A stretch of 34,019 bases of DNA from Natrinema gari JCM 14663 (GTDB lineage Archaea > Halobacteriota > Halobacteria > Halobacteriales > Natrialbaceae). The position numbers and the translations under genes are program-made. How positions within the stretch are numbered: the stretch's first letter is position 1; every line of letters starts with the position of its first letter. Shown here one piece after another: positions 1 through 8,738 of this stretch. The notes under the pieces were generated by a model. That model saw only the letters and a list, made by a program, of their open reading frames with translations. It was not told where the DNA came from and searched no databases. The stretch covers positions 1 to 34,019 of the forward strand of contig NZ_AOIJ01000029.1 in assembly GCF_000337175.1 (NCBI RefSeq). The letters run 5' to 3'.

Positions 1-827
1 TGGGCGACCCTCTGGGAACTTCGTTTCGCCGCCTCCACTCATACTCCACTACCCCACACAGCATCGGCTGTGTGGGGTTTTCTACGTATATCTCGCTTCT
101 GAAGCGGTACAATACGCAACTCGAAACAATCAATTATAATATAGTATTGTCCAGTCATATCTATACAGAGCTTCGAGAGACTCCGTGACTATCGAGCACG
201 CGCGAGGTGTCGAATCCGTCGACTTAGCCGATGATCATCCGACTGAATCAGTTCTCTCTACCGCTCCGGTAATGGAATCGACTACTACCGACAGTTAATC
301 GGTTCGTTGTGTTGGCCGGGGAAGGCGCTAGCAACTATTCACTGAACTTGGTAACAGTACGCTGCGTTCGTGGCCGGTCTGTACGGTCTACGCTGTCGCC
401 TCGAGAGTCAGGGCTCACCGGCTCGGAAAATGTCGCCCGGAACACTAACGTCCAGCCTCATCCCGTGGCGGCGTGCCGCGTCGGCTGGCTAACCCTCGTG
501 CCGGGCGGGGGAACTCGTGGGAGGTCCCCGGAACGATTGTCGCGTGCCCGGGTTCGCCGTACTGTCATCGCACCCGAATGGGTTTGCTCGGACGGGGACT
601 AAAGGCACGCAGTGTCTCTAGGCCGGTGTCCCGTTTAACTCTTACAGACTGGGACTGTCTTGGCGGCAGTGTCGGATCGGGATTGAAGCGAGCGGCGTTT
701 TGTCAGTGTCCATGTCAGAAAACGCTTGCCTCAGCCGTCGTTTCATCCAGGATTGACTTGGGTTTCGTGGAGCGGGAAGCGCCATCCCGACTGCTGATGA
801 AATTGAATATGTAGCTGCGTCTCGTCG
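1..827. other. gene-free left end, with short inverted repeats
   Basis: I found no convincing gene in these 827 bases. The open frames here lack haloarchaeal codon character and resemble no family I know. Bases 85-170 are AT-rich and carry a 7-base inverted repeat (ACAATAC at 109-115, GTATTGT at 144-150) around a TATA-like stretch near 132-143, which could be a promoter. Bases 300-640 are GC-rich. A further inverted repeat (GCGTTTT at 695-701, AAAACGC at 719-725) lies about 100 bases beyond the stop of coxB and could be part of its 3' end. An unrecognised non-coding RNA or decayed gene cannot be excluded. Confidence 0.5.
52..81 (+). terminator. hairpin plus T-run terminator
   Basis: CCCCACACAG (52-61) pairs perfectly with CTGTGTGGGG (68-77) around a six-base loop whose ends can also pair, and TTTT follows at 78-81. 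It looks like a bacterial-style intrinsic terminator reading rightward, so a gene or RNA probably ends just left of the window. Confidence 0.65.
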
Positions 828-1619
828 TCAATCCGCAAGCTGATCTCGGCTGGGTTCCGGCGCGTCAGCGACGGTGTCCTCGTTTTCGGCGAGCCAGTGA
901 TCGTAGGTGGCTTGTTCGACGACAACGACTGTGGCGTCCATTCGCGAGTGGCCTGCGCCGCAGAACTCGGAACAGACCGCGTTGTAGCGGCCCGGTTCGG
1001 AGACGATGGTCCGGGAACGGGTGTATTTACCGGGGAAGGCGTCCTGTTTGATGCCCAGATCGGGGACGAACAGCGAGTGGATGACATCGTCGCTGGTGAG
1101 CCAGACGGTGACGTTTCGATCGGCCGGGAGCACGAGTTCGTTTTCGGTCGTGACGTTCGATCCCGGGTAGGTCGCTTGCCACTCCCACTGGTAGCCGCGG
1201 ACGTGTATCTCCTCGTCGTCGGTTTCGGGGAGGTCGTCGAACGAGTCGAATCCCTCCTGACTGCGGTCGTCGCCCTCGAGTGCCTGGGAGGGTGACACGT
1301 AGGGATTGACGAGGACGCTGTAGCCGGAAAGGCCGACGAAGAGCAGGATGAGCGCCGTCGCGGCGGTCCACGTGATCTCGAGGGCGGGATCTTCCGTGGT
1401 CGGTTCGGGATCGTCGTTGTCGTGGAACTTGACGGCCGCGTAAGCCAGGATGACGAGGACGAACAGGGTAAGCGGCAGGGCAACGTAGAGCAGTTGGTAC
1501 TCGAGGGAGTCGATGAGGTCGCGATTGGTCGACTGTGCAGCGACCGGCCCCGTCAGCGCGAGGCAACTCGAGCACGCCACGACGAGGAGTGTGAGAATCG
1601 CGCGTCGACGGCTACCCAT
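828..1619 (-). CDS. coxB: cytochrome c oxidase subunit II (CuA subunit)
   Basis: Subunit II of an aa3-type haem-copper oxidase. It takes electrons from a small copper or haem donor (halocyanin is likely in halophiles) through CuA on the outer face and passes them to subunit I. The 263 residues have an N-terminal signal-like helix (about 7-29), two transmembrane helices (about 42-65 and 84-105) and an exterior cupredoxin domain. CuA ligands are visible: H181 in VIHSLFVPDLG, then C216, E218, C220, H224 and M227 in the CSEFCGAGHSRM motif. The aromatic electron-entry patch is QWEWQ at 144-148. The ATG lies 27 bases after a TATA-like element, suggesting a leaderless transcript. It is divergent from coxA across 221 bases. 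The family assignment is secure; the electron donor is inferred. Confidence 0.96.
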   Translation of the reverse strand: MGSRRRAILTLLVVACSSCLALTGPVAAQSTNRDLIDSLEYQLLYVALPLTLFVLVILAYAAVKFHDNDDPEPTTEDPALEITWTAATALILLFVGLSGYSVLVNPYVSPSQALEGDDRSQEGFDSFDDLPETDDEEIHVRGYQWEWQATYPGSNVTTENELVLPADRNVTVWLTSDDVIHSLFVPDLGIKQDAFPGKYTRSRTIVSEPGRYNAVCSEFCGAGHSRMDATVVVVEQATYDHWLAENEDTVADAPEPSRDQLAD

Positions 1620-1641
1620 TAGCGGGCATTCGACGACCGGC

Positions 1642-1650
1642 GTAATATAC
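1642..1650 (-). promoter_or_regulatory. coxB TATA-like element
   Basis: On the minus strand this reads GTATATTAC, centred about 27 bases before the coxB ATG. That is the spacing expected for a leaderless haloarchaeal transcript. The coxA promoter is probably TTTATT at 1761-1766, which would give coxA a leader of roughly 50 bases. Confidence 0.5.
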
Positions 1651-1840
1651 GGCGTTCACGAATCGGCGGACTGTCAGGGTCGGCTACTGATCGGAGACGA
1701 CGGGGAGTAGTGGCGGAGACCTGTCACAGACGGCGACACTCACGGGGATGCCAGTCCACCTTTATTGCGGACGATGGTGAGGCCACCGCTATGTACGGTG
1801 ACGAGCGGCACGGTCGAGCAACGGGGGGTGGCGGGAGACG

Positions 1841-4129
1841 ATGAACCGTGCACTCGCGGAGGTGTCACTGTTCGGTGTCATCGTCATCAGCTGTCTGGTG
1901 GTCGTCCTCTATGCGCAGCGCGTTCGGGCCGAGGCGTCGCCGGATGGGGGCTACGCGGCCGAGCGGCAGCTCCGGTTCGGACTCGGGGACGCAAAGGCGG
2001 CCGCGGTCCGCTGGACGACGACGACGAACCATCGGAAGATCGGCGTGCTCTACATCGCGTTCGGGACCGTCGCAGCGATTTGGGGCGGGATCGATGCGAT
2101 GATGATGCGGACGCATCTGTTGACACCCGAAGCGAACATCTGGACGGAGCAGACGTACAACGAACTGTTCACGATGCACGGGCTGACGATGCTGATTTTC
2201 TTCGTCACGCCGGTGTTCTTCGGGATCGGGAACTATGTTCTCCCGCTGTTGATCGGGGCCGACGACATGGCGTTTCCGCGGCTCAACGCTGTCGGGTTCT
2301 GGTTATTGCCGCCGTCGCTCTTGCTTGCTCGGCTGGGGATCGTGGCCGAAGTGACGGGTGCAATGCTCGCAGTCGTCGTGCCGACGGAGTGGCTCTCGGT
2401 GCTGTTGGCGTTTCAGGAGCCGGCGATCGGGTGGACGATATATCCACCCTTGTCCCTGGCACCGAACCCGCAGACGAATTTCCTCTTGCTCGGACTCCAC
2501 CTGAGTGGCATCGCTACGACGATCGGTGCGATAAATTTCATCACGACGGTCGTCTACGAGCGCGACGAATCGATCGGCTGGGCGAATCTCGACATCTTCT
2601 CGTGGAACATGCTCGTCACGAGCGCGATCATCATCTTTGCGTTCCCGTTGCTCGGGACCGCCCTGCTCATGTTGCTGTTCGATCGGAACTTCGGGACGAC
2701 GTTCTTCGCGATCGAGGGCGGCGGTCCAATCCTCTGGCAGCACCTCTTCTGGTTCTGGGGACACCCCGAAGTCTATATCATTTTCTTGCCGGCAACCGGG
2801 CTGATGAGCCTCATCTTGCCGAAGTTCGTCGGTCGAAAGCTGTTCGGCTTCAAGTTCATCGTCTACTCGACGATCGCCATCGCCGTCCTCTCGTTCGGCG
2901 TCTGGGCCCACCACATGTTCGTGACCGGCATCGATCCACGCGTCCGAGCGAGCTTTATGGCGACCTCGATCGCTATCGCCGTCCCGAGCGCGATCAAGGT
3001 GTTCAACTGGATCACCACTATGTGGAACGGCGATGTCAGACTCGCCGCGCCGACGATCCTCTGTATCGGCTCGATCGGTCTGTTTATCGTCGGCGGCGTC
3101 ACCGGCATTTTCCTGGCCGTAATCCCCGTCGACGTCATGTATCACGGGACCTACTACGTCGTCGGTCACTTCCATCTTATCCTCATGGGGATCATCCCGC
3201 TGATGATGTTCGCCGCCAGCTACTACTGGTTCCCCATGCTCACCGGCCGGATGTACGACCGTCGGCTCGCGATCTTCCAGTCGTCGCTGCTAGTCGTCGG
3301 CTCCGCACTCACGTTCATGACGCTGATGGCGCTCGGCTTCCTCGAGCTTCCCCGTCGGTACGCGACGTACCCGCCGGCGTACTCGGGGCTGCAGGTCGTC
3401 GCGACCGTTGGGTCGTTCATCATCGGGCTCAGCGTCCTTATGTGGCTCTATAACCTGCTCTGGTCGTCCGTTCGTGGGACGCCGATCGAGACCGCAGATC
3501 CTTGGGAGCTCAAGGCGACCGAGCAGTTCACGCCGGAGTGGCAGTGGTTCGAGGACCGTCTCGAGCGCGAGCGCGGCGTGCCGCCGAGCGAACCCGAGGA
3601 CATCCGTCCGTCGTACGTGCCCGCACAGGACGAGCGGCCGCCGTCGATCTACGGCCGGATCAAGCCGGTGGCCAGATCCGTCGCGAACGACGCCGGTATC
3701 GGCGCAGTCGGCGGGTTCGTCGGGACGATGCTGATGACGGGTGTCCTCCTTTTGGCAGTGGTACTCGGCGTGTTCGATCTCGAGTCGTTCGCGACCCTCG
3801 CGACGTTCGTCGGGTTGCCGGCGAACCTTGGGCTCGGATACGCGCTCTTCGTCGCGGGTGGAATGACGGTCTGGCCGCTCCTGTTCCTGTCGCTGGGCGA
3901 GTACCTGCCCGGGACGCTCACGCTCGTAACGGGGCTGTGGTATGCGACGGTCATCGCCTCGGGGTTCGCACTCGCCTTCTACACCGGGCAGCCCGGCCTG
4001 CAGTTGGTCGCGTACCTGCTGTTCGTCCTGCTCGGCCACTGGAGCTACGGACTCGGGCTCGCCGGCACGATCGCAACGCTCGGCGGCCGGCAACGCCGCC
4101 CGTCGACTGAGGAGGGCGAGGAGCGATGA
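1841..4129 (+). CDS. coxA: cytochrome c oxidase subunit I with extra C-terminal membrane domain
   Basis: Catalytic subunit of a proton-pumping aa3-type oxidase that reduces O2 to water. The expected residues are present: H113 (haem a), H308-P-E-V-Y312 (CuB His with the Tyr cross-link and the D-channel Glu), H357 and H358 (CuB), H435, H443 (haem a3) and H445 (haem a). The K-channel Lys is K386, and GADDMAFPR supplies the D-channel Asp. At 762 residues it is about 200 longer than the usual subunit I. From about residue 615 on there is a separate domain of three or four helices, which from memory resembles DUF6789 seen with haloarchaeal oxidases. This ATG is the first in the frame; GGGAG lies just upstream. 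Its stop overlaps the next gene by four bases (ATGA), so the two are probably co-translated. Confidence 0.96.
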   Translation: MNRALAEVSLFGVIVISCLVVVLYAQRVRAEASPDGGYAAERQLRFGLGDAKAAAVRWTTTTNHRKIGVLYIAFGTVAAIWGGIDAMMMRTHLLTPEANIWTEQTYNELFTMHGLTMLIFFVTPVFFGIGNYVLPLLIGADDMAFPRLNAVGFWLLPPSLLLARLGIVAEVTGAMLAVVVPTEWLSVLLAFQEPAIGWTIYPPLSLAPNPQTNFLLLGLHLSGIATTIGAINFITTVVYERDESIGWANLDIFSWNMLVTSAIIIFAFPLLGTALLMLLFDRNFGTTFFAIEGGGPILWQHLFWFWGHPEVYIIFLPATGLMSLILPKFVGRKLFGFKFIVYSTIAIAVLSFGVWAHHMFVTGIDPRVRASFMATSIAIAVPSAIKVFNWITTMWNGDVRLAAPTILCIGSIGLFIVGGVTGIFLAVIPVDVMYHGTYYVVGHFHLILMGIIPLMMFAASYYWFPMLTGRMYDRRLAIFQSSLLVVGSALTFMTLMALGFLELPRRYATYPPAYSGLQVVATVGSFIIGLSVLMWLYNLLWSSVRGTPIETADPWELKATEQFTPEWQWFEDRLERERGVPPSEPEDIRPSYVPAQDERPPSIYGRIKPVARSVANDAGIGAVGGFVGTMLMTGVLLLAVVLGVFDLESFATLATFVGLPANLGLGYALFVAGGMTVWPLLFLSLGEYLPGTLTLVTGLWYATVIASGFALAFYTGQPGLQLVAYLLFVLLGHWSYGLGLAGTIATLGGRQRRPSTEEGEER

Positions 4130-4710
4130 GCGCTGGCGACGACACGTCATCCGATTCGACCGAGCCGCCCGCGACCGACGAGACGGGGCCGATCGAGCCG
4201 ACGGCAGCGTCCGAGTCGCTGGTGTTGACCTATGCCGCGCCCTTTCTGGGCGTCGTTCTGATCGCCGCCGGCATTCCACTGTCGATCGCCGGGGGCTACG
4301 TCGTGATTCAGGACGGGCTCGGGCTCTGTGGGGACCCCAGTATCACGGTCGACCCGGTCGCCGAGGGTGACACTCCACCGGAGACCGTCGAGACGCTGCC
4401 GGTCGCGACACTCTCGCCGACTGAGCGAGCGGCCCTCGAGGAGGCGATCGACAGCCCGCTACGGGAGGCGACAGTCGACGGCGAGACGGAGAACAGAGGA
4501 ACGCTGCTCGAGGGAGCGGTCGTCGAGTACGACGGTGACCGCTACTACGTCCGGATCACGTCCCGGAACTCCTGTCTCGAGGTTGCACCGTTGCTGTTTC
4601 CGATCGGAGCGATCGCGATCCTTATCGGTGGGATCGGCGTCCTGACGCCCCCGATATACCGGCAAATGGCGGGCTTCGAGGAGCGGATGCAACGCGATCG
4701 TCCGGACTGA
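4126..4710 (+). CDS. two-helix membrane protein coupled to coxA
   Basis: A 194-residue protein of unknown function. It has an acidic Ser/Thr/Pro-rich N-terminus, a transmembrane helix at about 34-62, a soluble loop of some 90 residues, and a second helix at about 153-174. Each end of the loop carries one Cys (C68, C150), which could form a disulfide on the outside face. The loop includes an acidic helix (LSPTERAALEEAI) followed by a short beta segment ending YDGDRYYVRI. It starts inside the coxA stop codon, so it is likely an accessory or assembly protein of the oxidase; that role is inferred from position only. Confidence 0.85.
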   Translation: MSAGDDTSSDSTEPPATDETGPIEPTAASESLVLTYAAPFLGVVLIAAGIPLSIAGGYVVIQDGLGLCGDPSITVDPVAEGDTPPETVETLPVATLSPTERAALEEAIDSPLREATVDGETENRGTLLEGAVVEYDGDRYYVRITSRNSCLEVAPLLFPIGAIAILIGGIGVLTPPIYRQMAGFEERMQRDRPD

Positions 4711-4769
4711 GCGGCCGCTTGCAGACGGCGCGACCGCGGCTGGCGACGACACGATGTGAGGCATCGCGC

Positions 4770-5717
4770 TTACTCGTTCGAGTCCGTGGCGTCGGCCGAG
4801 TCGGTCGACCGAGCCGACTGGGTGTCCCTGTTCGGATCGTCGTTCGTCATGGGAGCAGGATCGGAGGCGACGACGGTGCCGTCACCCGGCTGCTCGGCGG
4901 CGTATGAGAACTGGCCGTTGCCGTCCGGCGTCTCCCCCTGAGTCCACGGGTACTCGGGGTCCGGTTGTGCTTCGCGCCTCGTCGAGATGAACGTGTAATT
5001 GAAGTCCTGGTTCTCCCGGTCTTGCGGGAAGCTCGCGGGCACCGGGACCGGGTCGTCGAGCGTTTCTAGGACCTGCAGCCACTGGTTTTGGTGCATCGTG
5101 TCTCGAGCGATGAGATAGGAGAGCATGTCCTTCATGCCGGGGTCGTCGGTGTACTCCCAGAGCCGCGTCGCGAGGGTGCGGCCGGTCGCCTCGGCCATCA
5201 CGTTCGCGTAGAGGTCGCCGGCGGGGTTGCCCGACGCGGCGATGTAGCTGCCGGTGAACGGGACGCCGTTGCTGTCGACCGGCATCGCCGACTGGCCGGC
5301 CGAGAGGAACTGCCGCGGGTTCTGTCCGGTCATCGACGCCGCGGCGGCCGCCGTCTCCCGAGCGTCGTCGTCCATTGCCGCGGAGGAGTCGCGCAGGTTC
5401 TTCGTGACCGCGGTCGCGAGCAGCTCGATGTGGCCGAGCTCCTCGGCTGCGGTCTCCATCAGCAGGGTCCGATACTCCTCGTACTCCTCGGGCAGTGCCC
5501 AGGCCTGGAACAGGTACTGCATGGCGACGCGCATCTCGCCTTCCTGGCCGCCGATCGCTTGCTGGAGGAGTTTCGCGAAGTGCGGGTCGGGTTGGTCGAC
5601 GGTGACTTCGTATTGGAGTTCCGGTTCTTGGAAGAACATCCACTGGACCCTGGGATGAGCGTCGATACGTGCGAGATCGGCAGTCGAAACCCCGATCCCC
5701 TGCTGTTGTATCGCCAT
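4770..5717 (-). CDS. manganese catalase
   Basis: Non-haem dimanganese catalase, splitting hydrogen peroxide into water and oxygen in the cytoplasm. The four-helix-bundle core matches the Lactobacillus plantarum enzyme, and all five metal ligands can be placed: E61 (GGQEGE), E93 and H96 (AAEELGHIE), E176 (VMAEATGR) and H209 (RDTMHQ). The last 40 or so residues are an acidic, Ser/Asp/Thr-rich tail, typical of halophilic versions. There are 315 residues, close to the family's usual length. It lies between coxA and coxC on the same strand as coxC, which suggests a role against peroxide around respiration. No Shine-Dalgarno sequence is obvious before the ATG. Confidence 0.95.
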   Translation of the reverse strand: MAIQQQGIGVSTADLARIDAHPRVQWMFFQEPELQYEVTVDQPDPHFAKLLQQAIGGQEGEMRVAMQYLFQAWALPEEYEEYRTLLMETAAEELGHIELLATAVTKNLRDSSAAMDDDARETAAAAASMTGQNPRQFLSAGQSAMPVDSNGVPFTGSYIAASGNPAGDLYANVMAEATGRTLATRLWEYTDDPGMKDMLSYLIARDTMHQNQWLQVLETLDDPVPVPASFPQDRENQDFNYTFISTRREAQPDPEYPWTQGETPDGNGQFSYAAEQPGDGTVVASDPAPMTNDDPNRDTQSARSTDSADATDSNE

Positions 5718-5881
5718 GGAGGACTAGGATGCCGGCACCGGCGGTCGGGAACAGCGTATGCGTGCGTCACCACGCACGAGGGGAGAGCCGACCCGCGCGC
5801 ACCGTGCGGGCTGGGGCTGCCGATCGGACCTGGGTTTTTCCTCGGTGGCTGTGATAGGGCCCAGTCCCAGAGGTGACCCTC

Positions 5882-6064
5882 GTGGGAACGAACGACGAGA
5901 AACAGCGAGCGGCGGCCGAGTGCGACGGATGCGGGTCGATTGGGATCGTTCAAATCTGGCCCGACGGGAGTCTCCAGCCACTCGGTCAGTCGAATTTCTG
6001 TGACTGCGACGCACCGACGCTGCGAGTCCTCGAGACGGATCTCGACCACGACGAGATACCGTGA
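5882..6064 (+). CDS. small CxxC/CxC zinc-finger-like protein
   Basis: A 60-residue acidic protein with two cysteine pairs, C14-x2-C17 and C40-x-C42, which can form one zinc site. I chose GTG at 5882 because AGGTGA, complementary to the 16S rRNA tail, lies at 5871-5876 with an ideal five-base gap. A GTG at 5873 would place the start inside that site. It reads away from the manganese catalase gene and toward the end of coxC. I do not recognise the family; a role as a small adaptor or regulator would be a guess. Confidence 0.65.
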   Translation: MGTNDEKQRAAAECDGCGSIGIVQIWPDGSLQPLGQSNFCDCDAPTLRVLETDLDHDEIP

Positions 6065-6106
6065 GTCCCGGTTTTCCGGTGGCGGTCGCAATCAGCTGCG
6101 GTCCCC

Positions 6107-7015
6107 CTACACCGACGCGCCGACGTAGAGGACGACGACGAGGAAGAGCCAGACGGCGTCGACGAAGTGCCAGTACAGGGACACGGTCGTGATCGACGTA
6201 TCGCGATCCGGACCGTAGTGACCGCGGCCCGCTCGCCAACAGAGCACGGCGATGCCACCGATGCCCAGCGCGACGTGGAGTCCGTGCAGTCCAGTCAGTC
6301 CGAAGAAGGCGGTCCCGAAGAACCCGCTCGCGAGGGTAAAGCCGTCGTGTGCGACGAACTCGTAGTACTCGTAGGCCTGCCCGGCGAGGAATACCAAACC
6401 GAGCGCGAGCGTCGCTCCGAGCAGCCCGAGAAATCGCCGTCGGTGCTCGCGCTCGAGCGCCCTGTGGGCGTAGTGGAAGGTGACGCTGCTGGCGACCAGG
6501 AGGCCGGTGTTGACGATCACGAGCGAGCCGAGCAACGGCGGGAGTTCCGACGGCGGCCAGGCCCCGATTCTGACGACGAAGTAGTAGATAAACAGCGCGG
6601 CGAACGTCGAGACGTCAGTCGTGAGGAAAAGCAGCGTTGTCGAGACGTACGACTCCCGTGACTTTCGCGGTCCGCGTTCGTCACGGGCGGGTGCCAGAAA
6701 CGCCTGGTTGACCCAGCCCGCGATGCCGGCGAGCAGCCCGATCGTTCCGGCGACGGCGAGGCCGACGCCGAGCAGCGGCGGGACGAGACCGGTTTCGTCC
6801 CCGAGAATGAAGACCGCGATCCCGCCGTAGAGGCCGGCCGCTCCCGCGGCGGCGACGAGCGGCCAACGACTGCGGTGATCGTGTTCGTCGTGATCGCCGC
6901 GACCGCGGTGGTCGCCGTACTCCTCGGGGGCCTGTCCCTCGGGAACGCGGTGGCCGGATCCGTCGGCTCGAGGAGGGCGCTCGTCGAGCGGTTCGGACCG
7001 TCCGCCGGAATCCAT
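6107..7015 (-). CDS. coxC: cytochrome c oxidase subunit III
   Basis: Membrane subunit III of the haem-copper oxidase, which stabilises subunit I and supports proton uptake. It has 302 residues: a His/Asp/Arg-rich hydrophilic N-terminus of about 50, then seven hydrophobic helices. Family features include the stretch GLTGLHGLHVALG and, near the end, SLYWHFVDAVWLFLVVVLY. The ATG at 7015 is preferred because GGAAGG lies seven bases upstream; an in-frame GTG at 7030 would add five residues. It is separated from coxAB by the catalase and a small zinc-finger gene. The first two helices (about residues 55-105) precede a charged loop. Confidence 0.93.
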   Translation of the reverse strand: MDSGGRSEPLDERPPRADGSGHRVPEGQAPEEYGDHRGRGDHDEHDHRSRWPLVAAAGAAGLYGGIAVFILGDETGLVPPLLGVGLAVAGTIGLLAGIAGWVNQAFLAPARDERGPRKSRESYVSTTLLFLTTDVSTFAALFIYYFVVRIGAWPPSELPPLLGSLVIVNTGLLVASSVTFHYAHRALEREHRRRFLGLLGATLALGLVFLAGQAYEYYEFVAHDGFTLASGFFGTAFFGLTGLHGLHVALGIGGIAVLCWRAGRGHYGPDRDTSITTVSLYWHFVDAVWLFLVVVLYVGASV

Positions 7016-7165
7016 AGGGTTGCCTTCCACGCCGGTCCGGAAAAAGGATGACCGCGCCCGGGAGGGACTGTCATCACGCGGTACCGAGTCTCGGTCGACA
7101 CACGCTCGCCTGTTCCGTGAGCGCGAGAGAGCGCGGACGGCCGGACGGGCCGCAAGCCGGTCGCC

Positions 7166-8557
7166 TCAGTAGAAGTAGTCGTCAGCCGAGAGCTGGACGT
7201 AGTCGCCGTCGCGATAGTTGACCTTCCGGCGCTTGTACGCCGCCATGATCTTCGCCGCGCCGATGCCGGCGGAGTACGTTTTGTTCACGAGACCGTCACT
7301 CGAGCCGGTGCCCTGCATGTCGTTGATGGTATCGAACACTCGATCCCAGTCGTCGGGCCCGTAGTCGGCGACGATATCCGCGAAGGCGACGTTGCGCAGG
7401 ATCTCGTCGCCGATCGCGCGTTTCCAGACGTCGTTGTAGTTCGCGATGGAATCCGTTGCGGCGAGTCGTCCGGCAATCTTGCCGGTGCGGACGGCGACGT
7501 GATAGCCGCCCTCGTGGAAGGCGGACGTGGTTCCCATCGCGCCGCCGGCGACGGCGATGTTCGCGCCGACGGGCGACTCGATCGGTCGCGTCGAGGAGAT
7601 GGGATAGGTTTCGGTCCCCTTCGACTTGCCGCGGTCCTCGACGCGCGGGATGTCCGCCTCGATGTCGTACTCGTCGCCGAACTCCTGTTCCAGGAGGCGG
7701 CTGATGTACTCCGCACCCGAGGGAATCCCCTCGTCGTCGGGCCGCAGGAGCTTGTAGGAACCGGGATCGTCGACGTCTTCGAGGCGCATGCCGATGGGCA
7801 TCGTCAGCCCGACGCGGGCGACGGTGCCGTCGTTCGGGAAGATCCACGGATACGCGGTCTCGCCGGGCATGTGCCCCCACCAGAACAGCAGTCGATCCTC
7901 GAATTCCTCGAACAGTTCGGGCGGGAACTCCCGGTACTCCTGGTAGGCGATGTGGTTGGCCTCCGGCGGCGAGAGGTGATCGGAGACGCTCCGCCCGGGG
8001 GCCGTGAACTGATCGAGCGCGTCGAGCGTGATCCGTCGCTGGGGACCGTCCGCGAGGACGACGTACTGGGCTTCGAGTTGCTCTCCGTTCGAGAGCGTCA
8101 GCGTGTGGGTCGGTCCCTTCGGGCTCGCGGCCCGCAGGTCGGTTTCGAGGTCCGAGACGCCGGTCCCGACGCGCAGGTCCGCACCGGCGTCGGCGGCGCG
8201 GTCGTAGAGCCAATCGTCCATACGCGCACGATGAAAAGTATAGCCGAAGTTCGGATAGCTGGCTGCCATCCCGGTCGACGTCAGTTCGACGTCGCTGTTC
8301 GGACCGACGAATTCGGTCGCCTCGAGTTCCCGGTGGATGATCTCGTCGGGGATGTCCCGGTAGTCGAAGCCCATGATGTCGATCCAGTAATCGAGCATGC
8401 CGGCGGCGTCGGTCGAATCCGGCCCCGGTCCCTCGCGGTCCTCCCGCGGGACCCCCTGCTCAAAGAGGACCGTCTTTGCGCCGTGAGCGGCGGCCCGTTC
8501 GGCCGCTGACGCACCAGCGGGGCCTCCGCCGACGATCGCGACGTCTACGCGTTCCAT
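7166..8557 (-). CDS. geranylgeranyl reductase family flavoprotein
   Basis: An FAD-dependent oxidoreductase of the geranylgeranyl reductase family, whose archaeal members saturate the isoprenoid chains of ether lipids. The FAD-binding GGGPAG motif is at residues 10-15 and the family signature around AYPWIFP is at 235-241. At 463 residues it is longer than the usual 390-410 of the lipid reductase, so it may be a paralogue acting on another isoprenoid (a quinone or carotenoid precursor). A TATA-like element (8583-8590) lies 29 bases before the ATG. The family is clear; the substrate is not. Confidence 0.85.
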   Translation of the reverse strand: MERVDVAIVGGGPAGASAAERAAAHGAKTVLFEQGVPREDREGPGPDSTDAAGMLDYWIDIMGFDYRDIPDEIIHRELEATEFVGPNSDVELTSTGMAASYPNFGYTFHRARMDDWLYDRAADAGADLRVGTGVSDLETDLRAASPKGPTHTLTLSNGEQLEAQYVVLADGPQRRITLDALDQFTAPGRSVSDHLSPPEANHIAYQEYREFPPELFEEFEDRLLFWWGHMPGETAYPWIFPNDGTVARVGLTMPIGMRLEDVDDPGSYKLLRPDDEGIPSGAEYISRLLEQEFGDEYDIEADIPRVEDRGKSKGTETYPISSTRPIESPVGANIAVAGGAMGTTSAFHEGGYHVAVRTGKIAGRLAATDSIANYNDVWKRAIGDEILRNVAFADIVADYGPDDWDRVFDTINDMQGTGSSDGLVNKTYSAGIGAAKIMAAYKRRKVNYRDGDYVQLSADDYFY

Positions 8558-8582
8558 ACGCCGTTTGGACTCGTTGGGTCAT

Positions 8583-8590
8583 TATAAAAA
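8583..8590 (-). promoter_or_regulatory. TATA-like element of the reductase gene
   Basis: On the minus strand this reads TTTTTATA, centred 29 bases before the ATG at 8557. It is one of the clearest TATA boxes in the window and implies a leaderless message. Confidence 0.6.
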
Positions 8591-8738
8591 CTGCGAGGTG
8601 TATTTTCGGCGCTCGGCGTCACCCGCCATTGCGGTCCGGATCGGCAACGACGGTGGCGCGGCCCGCGCTGTGCCTCGGTGAGCGATGCCTGACCGAAACG
8701 GATTGTGGCCTCCCGAAACGGCCCGGTACGACGGCCGA

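Noticed and set aside
15-45. Possible 3' end of a tRNA or tmRNA-like RNA (GCCGCCTCCACTCA)
   Set aside because: The T-arm cannot be folded convincingly, the CCA is imperfect, and archaea lack tmRNA; the left edge is cut, so it stays open.
309-814. Short plus-strand frames of 97 and 113 codons
   Set aside because: Overlapping frames with no motif and no Shine-Dalgarno or well-spaced TATA box; treated as non-coding.
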